From contig NC_069123.1 in NCBI RefSeq assembly GCF_026914265.1, positions 51,592,949-51,656,948 on the forward strand: a DNA stretch of 64,000 nt. The letters are read 5' to 3'. Numbering within the stretch: the first letter of the stretch is position 1; each line of letters opens with the position of its first letter. A model generated the notes under the pieces. That model did no database searches. It worked only from the letters and a program-made list of their open reading frames with translations, and had not been told where the DNA came from. This DNA comes from Mya arenaria (Eukaryota > Mollusca > Bivalvia > Myida > Myidae). This document shows positions 49,501-62,952 of the stretch, piece by piece. Both the position numbers and the translations under genes were made by a program.

Positions 49501-51746
49501 CATTTTTATAATTTGTTTAAGGATTGTTATTCGGAGACGGAAGAATGATTACAGTTCAACCAGGATCACATAAAGTATTGGAACTGTCTCTAACTGTGTA
49601 TATAAGAGTTAAGGGGAAACTCAGGTTCAATATAAGCACATTCAAAAAGCAATTACCAATCCGTGTTTTACACAGATTTCAACCATTGGCGACTTTAAGA
49701 CAGTACCTCCGAAACATTAATAACGACGATTCCTCTTGTAATCATGAAGACAGGGGGTTGAAGGTGAGTGTATGATATGCCTTTACATGGTGCCTCCAAA
49801 CATGTACTTTTGGCTACAGAGCTTGTACCGGCAGTGTTCATTATATTAACAGATTAGAGAAGTCGTGGTGGACGGATGGAACCTGAAAGTTGCTACATGC
49901 CGCTTCATTTACTCGCCACACAACCCTAGTAGGCTGTCGGCATTTGATTTAACACCCTGTACTTCTGCCAAACCACCATGCACATTACAAGTTACAAGCC
50001 ACTTGGTTATTTTATTCAACACACTATTTTGCAAAACCTCATTAGTATTGTTCTTTTTTTCCAAAATACCACCGAACACTACTCTATTCTTATGGAGCCC
50101 TTCCCGATACCTCAGTGGTAGACCATACGCCTTTTGGGTAAAGAGTTGCGGGCTCTATCTCCGGTCGGGTCATACAAAAGACGGCTTAAAGATGGATCCA
50201 GTGTCCCCTACATTTCAAGCTTATGAAATTGCCCTTCGGCCTTCAAGGATTTCTTCATGCTGAGAACACGCTATAGTCGCAAAACAAGGGATACAAGGAA
50301 ATGAGAAGTCCTGATTGCACTGGATTCAAATTGAATAAAAATGAAAAAAGTAACTTTTTGTTAAAATAATCTTGCTCTGATAAATAAATGTTATTCACAA
50401 CTCAAGTGTGTACGTGTTCATGTACTAGCATTTATACGAGAAACACGCATACTTCAAAATGCATATTAACAAAAAAGTGATAAAGATTCTGCAGTTCACA
50501 ACTACTTAAATAATAAAACAAATGAAAACAATATCAAGATTGTTAATAATTTAAAACATATCAAGTATTTTTCTAGTAATTATGATAGAATCCAAGTGTT
50601 TGAAACAAGAGTGGCCTTAATTGCAATAGTAACATGCAGCTCATACAATGCAGGCTTTACATGGTATCCGTTAACAGGAGGTCCAGTGTAATTTGTTTTT
50701 GCGAAAATTTAAGTGAGGGAAATGTTAGATGCGGAACAAAATGACGGGTTGTGAAAGTATTTTGGTGCTTTTGGAGGATAATTTGACCTGGTAAGTAAGT
50801 TTACATTACTTTTATCGCAATATAAATACGCCTGCCCGGAGGCCTGACGTGATGGCTTCTCTCGATTTTTTAACTTATGTTTTTAGAGGCAGAAAGTTAT
50901 TGAAAGTATAAGCTGAACGATTGCTTGTTTACACAATGAAAGTAGAAAAATGCGTGACTTATACAGTGTTTTTAGTCAATGTGTACCATATTGGTACCTA
51001 TTTTAGCTATTTTTATTAAGTTTTTGCATCTGTTTTCTTTCTGCACTTAACATGGCCAATTTTAGTACCTTTTAAACACCTTTTATGTCTGGCATGGAAG
51101 TTTTATGCCGTTTTTTTCGATGCAGAATCAGAATAAGCGTGCGTAAATAAAAGTGTTATTAAGACACAAGGTGTCAGACATGGTAATATTTATAACAAAA
51201 GGCAATTTGTAACCCAATAAGAACGTAACTTGCATTTGTTGTGCAAAATTACCTACACTTGTATACTATTCTAGCAATTCATATAAATGCTTATTCAATT
51301 ATTACCGTTAATATCAATGTAGGAACTTCATGTAACACGAACGTCTCGCAATACGGCAAATAAAATGCAAACATAAACAGTCTGATACTATTTTTTTTAC
51401 CAAACAAATTAGGAAAATACGTTTAAAAACAATGGTTGTTTAGCGTATTAACGGAAGAACGCCATGACCTACTACATACTATATAGGTTCATATACATTT
51501 ATAGGTGCACCTGAAGTGTTTGGTAAAATACAAGTACTATATGGGACTTTATGTGTAAACCTAGATTGCCTTTCTGTCACCCAATGGGATATAATTCCAA
51601 AGCATCAACACCATGTCATGTGGTCAAAGCCCACCATTTTAGACGTATTCCAAAATATCTGAAGGTAAATGAAACCTGTAAGATACCGATTTGCATTCGT
51701 AAAAGATTATAATGATTGTCGCTGGAAGCTTTTTGGAACTCATGAA
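49501..51746. other. mostly unexplained interval with a weak tRNA-like segment
   Basis: An 83-aa and a 132-aa plus-strand open frame (49524-49775, 49865-50263) have no known domain. Around 50,103-50,180, CGATACCTCAGTGGTAGACC and GGGCTCTATCTCCGG resemble degenerate A and B boxes and may be a SINE head. Nothing else is recognised. Confidence 0.35.
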
Positions 51747-54700
51747 ATCAACAACATCCCCGTATGCTAATGAGTCTATATTGCCCAAACAGTAGGCGAT
51801 TTTTCGGCGCTTTCTCTTGGCGATGAACCCCGATTTGCCGTTTGCATCTTTTTGATCTGAGATAGCAAATGTTGCTCATGGTATGCATGATGTAGGACAA
51901 GACACCTATAAGACAGCCGCAGCCCGTTGAAAAGTATGAAAAGTAGCGTTTTGGGGACAGTTTGCGACGTAAATAACCGGTGACCAAATAAGTCTCAGAC
52001 GCCATAATGGTTGCATCTTGTAGGGAAAAGGGTCCACTAAAGGGCAATACTAGTCACAACCTCCGTACGTGCGGGGATGCTGAGCTATCTTTGACACTAG
52101 GTATCCCATTTTAAGGTATTTTTGCGCCATTTGAGCGTATAGGAGAACCTTGTACGCCAATAGTAACCGGTGACCAAATAACATCAGAAATGCGCCGACG
52201 GTCGGGTAACGTAAACAATTGCGAGACCAAAAAGACAAGACCGGTCCTGACCTCCGCGCATTCATCGTTTGGGGATATCTTCAACATTAACATCCCGTTA
52301 CAGGCTCTGCCGGAGCCCGTTGAAAACTATAACATGTAGCGTTTAGGGGACACTTTGCGACGTTTCTAACCGGTGACCAAATAACGTCTCAGGCACCCGA
52401 CGGTTGCATCTTATAGGGAAAAGGGTCCCCTAAAGGATAAAACTGGTCCCAATCTCCGCACGTGCGAGGATGCTGAGCTATCTTTGACACCAGGTACCCC
52501 ATTTTAAGGTTATTTGAGCGTATGGGAGAACCTTGTATGCGAATGAAAACGGTAACGCAATTACGTCAGAGATGCCCAGACGGTCGGGTAACGTAGGAGA
52601 TCGAGAGACCTAAAGACAAGACCGGTCCTGACCTCAGCGCATTCATCGTTTGGGGATAGCTTCAACATTAACATCCCGTTACAGGCTCTGCCGGTGCCCG
52701 TTGAAAAGTATAACATGTAGCGTTTAGGGGACACTTTGCGACGTTTCTAACCGGTGACCAAATAACGTCTCAGGCACCCCGACGGTTGCATCTTTTAGGG
52801 AAAAGGGTCCCTAAAGGATAAAACTGGTCCCAATCTCCGCACGTGCGGGGATGCTGAGCTATCTTTGACACCAGGTACCCCATTTTAAGGTTATTTGAGC
52901 GTATGGGAGAACTTTGTATGCGAATGGAAACTGTGACGCAATTACGTCAGAGATGCCCAGACGGTCGGGTAACGTAGGAGATCGAGAGACCTAAAGACAA
53001 GACCGGTCCCGACCTCTCCGCATTCGTGGTTCCGGAGATATCTTCGACATTAACGTCCCATAGCAAGCTCTGCCGGAGCCCGTTGAAAAGTATAAAATGT
53101 AGCGTTTTGGGGACATCAAAGGCGCCCCGATGGTTGCATTTTGTAGGAAATAGGATCCCCTAAAGGGCAATACTGGTCCCAACCTCCGCACGTGCGGGGA
53201 TGCTGAGCTATCTTCGACACTAGGTTCCACTTTTTAAGGTTATTTTTGCGCCATTTTAGAGTATTGGAAAACCATGTACGCGAATGGAAACGGTGACACT
53301 ATTACGTCAGAGATGCCACGATGGTCGGGTAACGTAGGGAACCAAGAGAACTAAAAGACAAGACCGGTCCCGACCTACCCGCATTCGTGGTTCCGGAGAT
53401 ATCTTCGACATTAACGTCCTTTAAAAATCTCTGCCGGAGCCCGTTGAAAAGTATGAAAAGTAGTGTTTTGAGGACAATTTGCGACGTAAGTAACCGGTGA
53501 CCATATAACGTCCCAGGCGCCCCGACGGTTGCTTCTTGTAGGGAATAGGGTGTCCTAAAGGGCAATACTGGTCCCAACCTCCGCACCTGCGGGGATATTG
53601 AGCTATCTTCGACACTAGGTTCCCCATTTTAAGGTTATTTTTGCGCCATTTTAGCGTATGGTAGAACCTTGTATGCGAATGGAAACGGTGACGCAATTAC
53701 GTCAGAGATGTCCAGGCGGTCGGATTAAGTAGGGGATCGAGAGACCTAAAAGACAAGACCTGTCTCGACCTCCCCGCATTCGTGGTTCGAAGATATCGTC
53801 GACATTTACGTCCCATAACAAGCCTTGCCGGAGCCCGTTGAAAAGTATGAAAAGTAGCGTTTTGGGGACCCATTGTGACGTTAGTAACCGGTGACCAAAT
53901 AACGTCACAGGCGCCTCGATGGTTGCATCTTGTAGGGAATAGGGCACCCTAAAAGGCAATACTGGTCACAACCTACTCACGTGCGGGGATGCTGAGCTAT
54001 CTTTGCCACTAGTTACTCCATTTTAAGGTATTTTTCGCCATTTTAGCGTATTGGAGAACCATGTACGCGAATGGAAACGGTGATGCAATTACGTCAGAGA
54101 TACGACGACGGTCTGGTAACGTAGGGAAACGAATTACCTAAAAGACCAGACCGGTCTTGACCTCTCCGCATTCATGGTTCCGAAGATATCGTCGACATTA
54201 ACGTCCCATAACAAGCTCTGCCTGAGCTCGTTGAAAAGTATGATAAGTAACGTTTTGGGGACACACTGCGACGTTGGTAACCGGTGACCAAAAAACGTCA
54301 CAGGCACCCCGATGGTTGCATCTTGTAGGGAATAGGGCCCCCTAAAGGGCAATACTGGTCCCAACTTCCGCTCTTGGGTGAATAATGAGCTATCTTCGAC
54401 ACTAGGTACCCCCTTTTAAGGTATTTATTGTGCCATGTATGCGTATAATAGAACCTTGTACGCGAATGGAAACGGTGACGCAATTACGTCCCAGGCGCCC
54501 AGTCGGTTGTATCTTGTAGGGAATAGGGTCCCCTTAGGGGCAATCTCCGCATGTGCGGGGATTCTGAGCTATCTTCGACACTAGGTTCCACTTTTTAAGG
54601 TATTTTTTCACCTTTTCAGCGAACATGAGAATCTTGTACAAGAATGGAAACGGTGACGAAATTACGTCAGAGATGTCACGATGGTCGGGTAACTTAGGGA

Positions 54701-54860
54701 ATCGAGAGACCTAAAAGACAAGGTCGGTCCCGACCTCCCCGCATTCGTGGTTCCGGAGATATCTTCGACATTAACGTCCCATAACAATCTCTGCCGGAGC
54801 CCGTTGAAAAGTATGAAAAGTAGTGTTTTGGGGACACTAATTGCGACGTAAGTAACCGGT
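51747..54860. repeat. satellite-like array of about 390-bp dimeric units
   Basis: The marker CTCCGCACGTGCGGGG and close variants recur at 52,061, 52,454, 52,835, 53,184, 53,579, 53,973, 54,365 and 54,544. Most steps are 381-395 bp; 53,184 and 54,544 reflect internal deletions. Each unit is two diverged halves of about 195 bp: GGTTGCATCTTGTAGGGAAT...CTATCTTCGACACTAGG in one, GGTCGGGTAACGTAGGG...ATATCTTCGACATTAACG in the other. The minus-strand open frames with recurrent GPVLPFR and SLQDATIGAP are by-products. Confidence 0.9.
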
Positions 54861-56110
54861 TTTTATTTTTATTTATATTTCAAAGCATATTTAAATGCGC
54901 TTTCTTCTGGAACAATTGTTTGTATGCATTCTGAAGCGATTATCAACATATTTTCAAAAAAGTCGATCAAGCAGCTCAGTGGCCTAGCGGCGTGAAGAGT
55001 GCGGCCTGGAGGCCTATCGGCCTAAAATGGATTCCTATTTCAAAGCATGTATACATGCTTTTTCTACTAAAACAGTGATATATTCACTGTTTTTGCACAA
55101 AATATGACTCTGAGGCGATTATCACCTAAAAAATATCAAAAAGTCGATCAGGCAGTTCAGCGGCCTAGCGGCGTGATGTTAGCGGCCTAGCGGCCTAATC
55201 TTGGTTTTTATTTCAAATAATTTATACATGCGTTTTCTTCTAAAACAATGATAAATTTATGGTTTCTATACACAAATCATCATCCTTTAAATGTTTTTTA
55301 TTCAGAAATTAACATCCTGAAGAAATCACTTCACGCCTCCAGGCCACCAGGCCGCTGAACGGATTAATCGACGTTTTAGAAAAGTGTTGATCATTTCTTT
55401 AGGATGGTAATTTATGAATCAAAAACACTAATTTATCTTTGTTCACCAAGTAAACGCACAAACAATTGCTTTAAAAAGGATTTTTTAGGCAGCATGGTAG
55501 AGTTTTGGAGGAAATGCTGATATTCGCAAATGGATGTTGATTTGTGAATAGAAATCATATATTGATCATTGTTTTAGAACCATTCTAGGCCACTAGGTCG
55601 CTAGGTCGCTAACTTCACGCCGCTAGGCCCCGGAGCTGCCTGATTGACTTTTTGAGAGAAAAAAGTATATAATCGCTTCAAAATGATAATTTGTGCATAT
55701 AAACAATTATTTTATCATTGTTTTAGAAGAACAAACATGTATACATGCATTAAAATAGGAAATCATTTAAGGCCGCTAGGCCGCCAAGCCGCTAGCTTCA
55801 CGCCTCTAGGCCGCTGAACTGCTTGATTGATGTTTTTGATAAAAGTATTTAATCGCTTCAGAGTGATAATGTGTGCATACAAAAAAAATAATATTATAAC
55901 ATTGTTATAGAAGAAAACGCATTTTAAAATGCTCTGAAATATAAAACATTCTAATGCTGCTATTTAAATGTATGAATAAAAACATTAATATATCATTGTT
56001 TTCTAAGAAGACGCATGAACACTTGCTTTGAAATAGAGAGAAAAATTACACCGCTAGGCCGCTAACTTCACGCAGATAGGCCGCTGGGTCGCTAGCTTCA
56101 CGTACATGTA
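54861..56110. repeat. GCGGCC-TAG inverted array
   Basis: Direct units of about 165-175 bp (starting near 54,872, 55,031 and 55,203) carry TTAGCGGCCTAGCGGCC, GTCGATCAnGCAG and TTTCTTCTAAAACA. From about 55,330 the same motifs run in the opposite sense (GGCCGCTAGGCCGCTAACTTCACG) to 56,110. Together they form a large foldback. A related block lies at 61,140-61,570 inside the B2 foldback element. Confidence 0.8.
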
Positions 56111-57307
56111 TGCATGAGCATTTGCAGTGTCATGATTAATGTGCGATGTCGCATTGCTCAGAATTTTAGTACCTCGGCGTACGTTGTTATGTTCGAAGTA
56201 TCATGCCTCGACTGGTTTGTACCAGATAGCCTTTTCGGTGAAATTCAGTAACTGCGTGACGTCTCGATCTTCGTTTAATGAATGAATTGCGGGGATGATG
56301 TCATTATCGGGGTATGAACGCAATTGGGCTGGTCAAAGTGTGTGGAGTCCGAACTTAAAATTAAAATATCTGATCAATACATTTGTATTTTTGGCTAATC
56401 AATTTTTATTTTATATATTTTCATAAATGACTCGGCATGTTTCCTGAATACTAACAGAAGTTTTCTCTAACTCCACTATTTTCTGGCTTACATTATATGC
56501 GTAGAAAGACGTGCGCGTATTCCAGCAATTTAACTTATAAGCACGTCAAACAGGGAAAACAACTAAGTAAGTATGCCTTTCACATCGGAGAATAACTACT
56601 ATTATGTAGATTTATTTTACTGAAAATTCAAGTCATTAAAGTCAGCCTGGAGCTTGAGCAGTGTAACCAAAACATCCGGGTCTTTAAGGCAGCCGGCAGT
56701 TGTGTGGACATCCCGCGCGACGGACAATATGTCATTTAGTAACACGTATGACGATACAAGTTGTCATTCGGAGCTCCTCGGCCATTTTATCGAAAACAAT
56801 CTAGGATGTATGCCGGTACATCAGTTAGAGTAGTTCGTATGTTTTTTTTAATTATATCATTAATTAAATGTAGTGTTTTAGAGTTGTATTGAGTGATCTA
56901 AGTTTAAATTGATTGCCAGTGAACTGTATTATTGTAAACATGATTATGATTCCCAAGAGTTAAGTCATAAAGTTTTACTGCTAAAATTACTACGCGATCT
57001 ACTTGCAGTGGACTTAAACGTACCACTTATGTAAACCGTCCAAATACATCCGAGGTTGTTTTCGATAAAAATGGAGTTCCGAATGGATACACTGTAATGC
57101 GTTCGCATACGTGTTGTAACACGTAACAATCAGATGCACGTTCTGCGAACTTCGAGCTCTTATTTGTCGATTTGAATGAAAGAAAAGAGTAAAGCCTTAA
57201 TACTCCATTGTCCTTTAATGATGCTTTAGTTATGCGTGGTTGGCATTTGATTGATACCAAAGTAACTAAGTGATTGAGTAGAATTTATAATAATAAAATC
57301 CTCCAAT
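56111..57307. other. non-coding interval before block B2
   Basis: No gene is supported. A 77-aa minus-strand open frame (57027-57260) has no domain. Confidence 0.35.
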
Positions 57308-58228
57308 TTTGGACAAGGGCACTTGTGGCCTAGTTCATAGCCGTAATCGCGATGTCTGCATTTTCAAGCCGAATCTGGGGGTTCACTCACGTAATGTATT
57401 CATACGCTGTATTTTGATTGGACTGCCGTTAGCAAATTTGAATAATCAAAGTAGTACCAGAACTGATTACAATGAAAACATCCAATAAAAATAGTTCTCT
57501 TAACAAGACAAGCTAATTGTATGTTCTTTTAATGAAGCACAAGAAATGGGTACGTAGCGAGTGAGTTAATCGGGTTAACTACATGAATGTTCTTGCATAC
57601 GGTCAGATTAAATGCAATAAGAATATGAACATATTGGAAAAGTACGCATCGACATTTTCTGTTCAAAGCTCTTGATTGATAGACTGGTAACCGCTTTCTC
57701 TTTTATCCGAAAAGAGACCAGTATCAGCTAACCACGGTGCCCGTCGCGCATTCGAAATGTCTTGTGGGTACGTAAAACGAATCAAGCTTGCGGTCTAAAT
57801 AGTAAACAACCAAGATATTTGTTGTTGTTTTTTAAAAAAAGTATTGTTATCCTTTGTATAGAATGTTGGTATTAATTTATTAACAGGGCTGTTCTTTTTT
57901 TTCGACATAATTTGCATGTTGCCGTGACATTTTCTTTTTAAATACAAAGTTTATTTTATAACTAATCATTGCATGTCACTCAGCGCTTTTTTAAATACAG
58001 CATGATTTTTGGTATTGACTGTTTAAATACTATTAATGTAAAATAAAAAAACCATATGCCGCGTACCTGTATAACGTTATAACTTGTGTTCTTGAGGAAA
58101 AGTAAATTCGGGTACCAGTCTACTGTATTGACTCATTCACTCTGATCAGAGCGGTCGAATGATTCACACATGTACATGTTATCACTACTTCCGGATGCTG
58201 ATGATGTGAATTTTATACGTGTTATATT

Positions 58229-58428
58229 TGTAATGTTGTGAGCATAGAAGCTCCGCCTCTATATGCAAATTAGTAACCGCCCTGCTAAGGCACCAAGGTG
58301 GAACCACTAGAAGTATCAGAGAGGCAGTAGGATTCAGACTATTGATGTACTCACATGTTATACACTTGTAGAATAAATGTAGTAAATATTTAAGTGTCTT
58401 TATTACATACCTACATTAAAACACAACA
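58229..58428. mobile_element. solo LTR, about 200 bp
   Basis: Begins TGTAATGTTGTG and ends ACACAACA (TG...CA borders). ATATT flanks both sides (58224-58228, 58429-58433), a 5-bp target-site duplication. AATAAA near 58,373 could be the polyadenylation signal. The matching B1 position (about 33,097-33,105) is empty, so it inserted after the B duplication. The short LTR and 5-bp duplication fit a small Ty3/Gypsy-type retroelement. No internal region remains. Confidence 0.75.
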
Positions 58429-58817
58429 ATATTGAAGAAATTTATCAATAAAGTCGCCATTGAATGATTACCACCATCAAACGGATTTATTGTCATCTTA
58501 CCGTGGATAGCATGTTTAATTTGACACGTAGAATTTCAAGCAATACAAGTTCGTTTGATAAAATCATGTGATTTCAATTTTGCAAAATGGAGATAAAGAA
58601 ATATCAAATATGCGCATACTTATTTATAAAGTTTCATTTTAAATGAAGCCAAATGTATGAATATGTGCATAGCATCTGGCTTATGAATATGATGAGTGTT
58701 TACCTATGTGCATAGAAATGTCTTGGAGCCATTCTCAGTGTAGGTACATTTTGTTCAATGATATTGTGTGATAAACCATCGCCATTTGCCTGCTCACTTT
58801 TGATTTCTACTCTTATT

Positions 58818-59117
58818 ATGCACCAGTCAATTGTTACCACCCCCTCGGAGTATACTAGGGAAAAGGGCAGTGTTTTCACCTTTCAGCGGTGTCCTCGCAG
58901 TGCCTGATGATTGCGGTGGTTTTGTCTTCCCGCAAAATATAGCGGGGAATTACCCTTACCTAAGATCCTTGGGGTGCGAGGTTATTTGGCAGGGATTTTA
59001 CCACCAGTTCGTTCCCGCAGGGTAGGGCAGGGATTTTATAGGGGATTGGTTGGACTGAAAGTCAAAGTATTCCCCAGACCTGGAGGGGGGGGGCGTGGTT
59101 ACATTTGACTGGTGCAT
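58818..59117. mobile_element. MITE of the ATGCACCAG family, copy in B2
   Basis: TIRs ATGCACCAGTCAATTGTTAC and CATTTGACTGGTGCAT. It is the orthologous insertion of 33429-33785. Confidence 0.85.
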
Positions 59118-59485
59118 AAAGTTCTTTTTCTGAAGACACTTTGAGCTCACTTTTTGTTTCCTCGCCAAGAATGAAAATCAGTAATCACCCAATGTTGTGG
59201 CATAGTGAAGTAATGAAGATTTAACATCACAACAGTCTTTCTCAAATGCTGTCCAGGCTTTGTTATGCTTAAGAATAACTTACCTGGAGATGTCAGACCA
59301 GAAATCGTCTTGGCATGAGATTGGATTACTATGGATCAGCATGCACCAGTCAATTTTATAACCAGGGCCCCCACATCCGGGGGTATACCGGGGAAATGGG
59401 CCGTGTTTTTACCTTTCAGGAGGGCCCCCGCAGTATCGGATCTTTATGGAAGCGTCCAGGTGCCAAAGTGAAAAATATTTTCCAG

Positions 59486-60600
59486 TATACTATCTCCTAA
59501 TTAGGAGATACTAACTCATAATTATGACTTACTAAGTCATAATTATGAGATACTATCTCATAATTATGACTTACTAAGTCCTAATTACGAGATACTATCT
59601 CATAATTAGGAGATACTATCTCCTAATTACGACTTATTTACTCATAATTATGACTTACTAAGTCCTAATTACGAGATACTATCTCATAATTAGGAGATAC
59701 TATCTCCTAATTACGACTTATTAACTCATAATTATGACTTACTAAGTCCTAATTACGAGATACTATCTCATAATTAGGAGATACCATCTCCTAATTACGA
59801 CTTATTAAGTCCTAATTAGGAGATACTAACTCATAATTATGACTTACAAACTGCTAATTAGGAGATACTAACTCATAATTAGGAGATACTAACTCATAAT
59901 TATGACTTACAAACTGCTAATTAGGAGATACTAACTCATAATTAGGAGATACTATCTCCTAATTAGGAGATACTAACTCATAATTAGGAGATACCATCTC
60001 CTAATAACGACTTATTAAGTCCTAATTAGGAGATACTAACTCATAATTATGGCTTACTAAGTCCTTATTACGAAATACTATCTCATAATTAGGAGATACT
60101 AACTCATAATTATGACTTACAAACTGCTAATTAGGAGATACTAACTCATAATTAGGAGATACGATCTCCTAATTAGGAGATACTATCTCATAATTAGGAG
60201 ATACTAACTCATAATTATGACTTACAAACTGCTAATTAGGAGATACTAACTCATAATTAGGAGATACTATCTCCTAATTAGGAGATACTAACTCATAATT
60301 AGGAGATACCATCTCCTAATTACGACTTATTAAGTCCTAATTAGGAGATACTAACTCATAATTATGGCTTACTAAGTCCTTATTACGAAATACTATCTCA
60401 TAATTAGGAGATACTAACTCATAATTATGACTTACAAACTGCTAATTAGGAGATACTAACTCATAATTAGGAGATACGATCTCCTAATTAGGAGATACTA
60501 ACTCATAATTAGGAGATACTAACTCATAATTATGACTTACTTAGTCCTAATTACGAGATACTATCTCATAATTAGGAGATACTTACTCGTAATTATGACA
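59486..60600. repeat. 21-bp TAATTA-centred unit array, left arm
   Basis: Each 21-bp unit is a near-palindrome around TAATTA, flanked by CTC or GTC on one side and GAG or GAC on the other, and joined by TAC-TA. A higher-order period of 315 bp (15 units) links 59,885-60,200 with 60,200-60,515 almost perfectly. Confidence 0.9.
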
Positions 60601-60960
<360 letters not shown>

Positions 60961-61139
60961 AAAATTAGAGCTTTGCATATTACTGTCATTTTTAAGAAAA
61001 TATTGGACAAGTTGGCAGCCAAGTTGAGCCAAAATGGCAGTTAAAAAAAACCTTGGAGTGTTCAAATGACTAGTGCATAGAAACACAATCAATGAAAGTA
61101 AGAAGTCCATGATGACCCTATTATTAGTTTGAAATGACG

Positions 61140-61570
61140 TTGAAAGTATGTACGTGAAGTTAGCGGCCTAGCGGCCCACCGGCTCAGCGGCGTGAAGTTA
61201 GCGTCCTCGCGTCATAGCGGCCTAGCTGCGTAAAGTTAGCGGCCTAGCGTCCTGGCGGCCCAAAATGCTATCCTATTTTCTTAAAACAAGAAAATATCAA
61301 CTGAGTTTTAAGCACACACTATCACTCTGAGGCGATTTTCAACATTTTAAAAAATAATCGAACAAGCAGTCAGCTTTTCTCCTTCTATTTTTTTTATATG
61401 TATATTCTGTTTTATGCCCAAATTATCACTCTTAAGCAATTATAAACTACTTTTTTTTAAAAAGTCGATCGAGCACTTAAGCGGCCTAGCGGCGTGAAGT
61501 TAGCGGCCTGGCGGCCTAGCAGCCTAAAATGGTTTCCTATTTCAAAGTATGTATACATGCGTTTTCTTCC
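61140..61570. repeat. GCGGCC-TAG motif block inside the foldback
   Basis: Repeats of GTTAGCGGCCTAGCGGCC with GTCGATCGAGCA and TTTCTTCCAAAACTG match the units of 54,861-55,230 in sequence and order. Confidence 0.75.
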
Positions 61571-61589
61571 AAAACTGTAATAATCGCGA

Positions 61590-61868
61590 GTTAGTATCTC
61601 CTAATTAGGAGATAGTAAGTCCTAATTATGAGTAAGTATCTCCTAATTAGGACTTAATAAGTCGTAATTAGGAGATAGTATCTCCTAATTATGAGATAGT
61701 ATCTCCTAATTTGGACTTAGTAAGTCATAATTATGAGTTAGCATCTCCTAATTATGACTTAGTAAGTCGTAATTAGAAAATAGTATCTCCTAATAATGAG
61801 ATAGTATCTCGTAATTAGGACTTAGTAAGTCATTATTATGAGTTAGTATCTCCTAATTAGGAGATAGT
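61590..61868. repeat. 21-bp TAATTA-centred unit array, right arm (inverted)
   Basis: About 13 units of the same 21-bp type, but joined by TAG-TA instead of TAC-TA, showing the inverted orientation relative to the left array. Confidence 0.85.
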
Positions 61869-62484
61869 ATACTGGAAAATATTTTTCACTATAGCACCTG
61901 GACGCTTCCGTAGATCGTGGAAAATACAGGGCGGATGTGGCTTAACCTAATGTCCCTTGGGTGCTTGGGGGGGATTTGGTGGGGACTTTGCCATCAGATC
62001 ATCCCTGCAGGGCGGGGATTTTAGCTTGGGTTGGCTGGACCGAAAGTAAAAGTCCCCGCTATTCCCTGGACCGGGGGGGGGGGGGGGTGCATGGTTACAA
62101 TTAATTAACTGATGCATAAGCTTGCGTATACATACAGATTCAGTGTTTTGGTGCGCAGTTGACAAATTAACTAATTACTTATTGGAAGTTAAGAATATAT
62201 ATTTATTAAGTTATACTTTGCAATCTAAATCATAGATTTGAAAAAGGTAACCTGTATCAATAAATGCAATTATACATAAATAACTGTGCAAATCTTTATG
62301 AATCATCCAAATATGAGTACCTTGCAGGGTCTATGTTATTTAAAAAAAATATATACTAAGGGAGCTTTCAAGATTTTTAATCGCATACACAATGCAGTTT
62401 GAAACCTTGATAATTCAAACAAATCTTGGTTGCAGACCATTACTATTAAATATTTGATAAGTCACAGACATTATAAGGTACATT

Positions 62485-62952
62485 TTAAATGGGCTGTACT
62501 CAGTTAATAATGAAAAAGAAAAAAACTTTCTTTTTTTATAGAAACCTGACATTAACTTGGTATCGATGTGTACCGAATTAATGCATTGAAACTTACTAAC
62601 TGATGGTGCACATAGTTTACAAATGATTAATTAATAGCAGTTATTTCGTGTTTTCCATTTAAAAAAGATTACTAAGTACATTGTATGTCTACTGAGTATA
62701 ATTCATTCCTTATGCGTAATCTGCCGTTGATGTTATTACGTGATTTAAGCGAGTTAGGTATATATCTGGAAATTCCACCCAGTCTTCATAGCATAGTGGA
62801 TTCGACACTGCACTGCAATTTTTTTACATTTTGGTATTCTATTTACAATAACGATATCAAAGAGTAAAATAGTTTATTAAAAAATTGTCCTTAGATTCGT
62901 TAAAGAAAAAAATCCAACTTTTTGGTGCCATTCTGGTGTACAGTCCCTTTAA
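62485..62952. mobile_element. MITE of the GGGCTGTACT family, whole copy in B2
   Basis: Starts AAATGGGCTGTACTCAGTTA and ends GGTGTACAGTCCCTTT, about 15-bp imperfect TIRs. It is homologous to 22079-22533 and to the truncated B1 copy at 34,665. Confidence 0.7.

Noticed and set aside
50103-50180. tRNA gene
   Set aside because: The A and B box resemblance is weak and arms do not pair convincingly; at most a decayed SINE head.
53302-54483. Minus-strand open frames sharing GPVLPFR and SLQDATIGAP
   Set aside because: They recur with the 390-bp satellite unit and carry no known domain.
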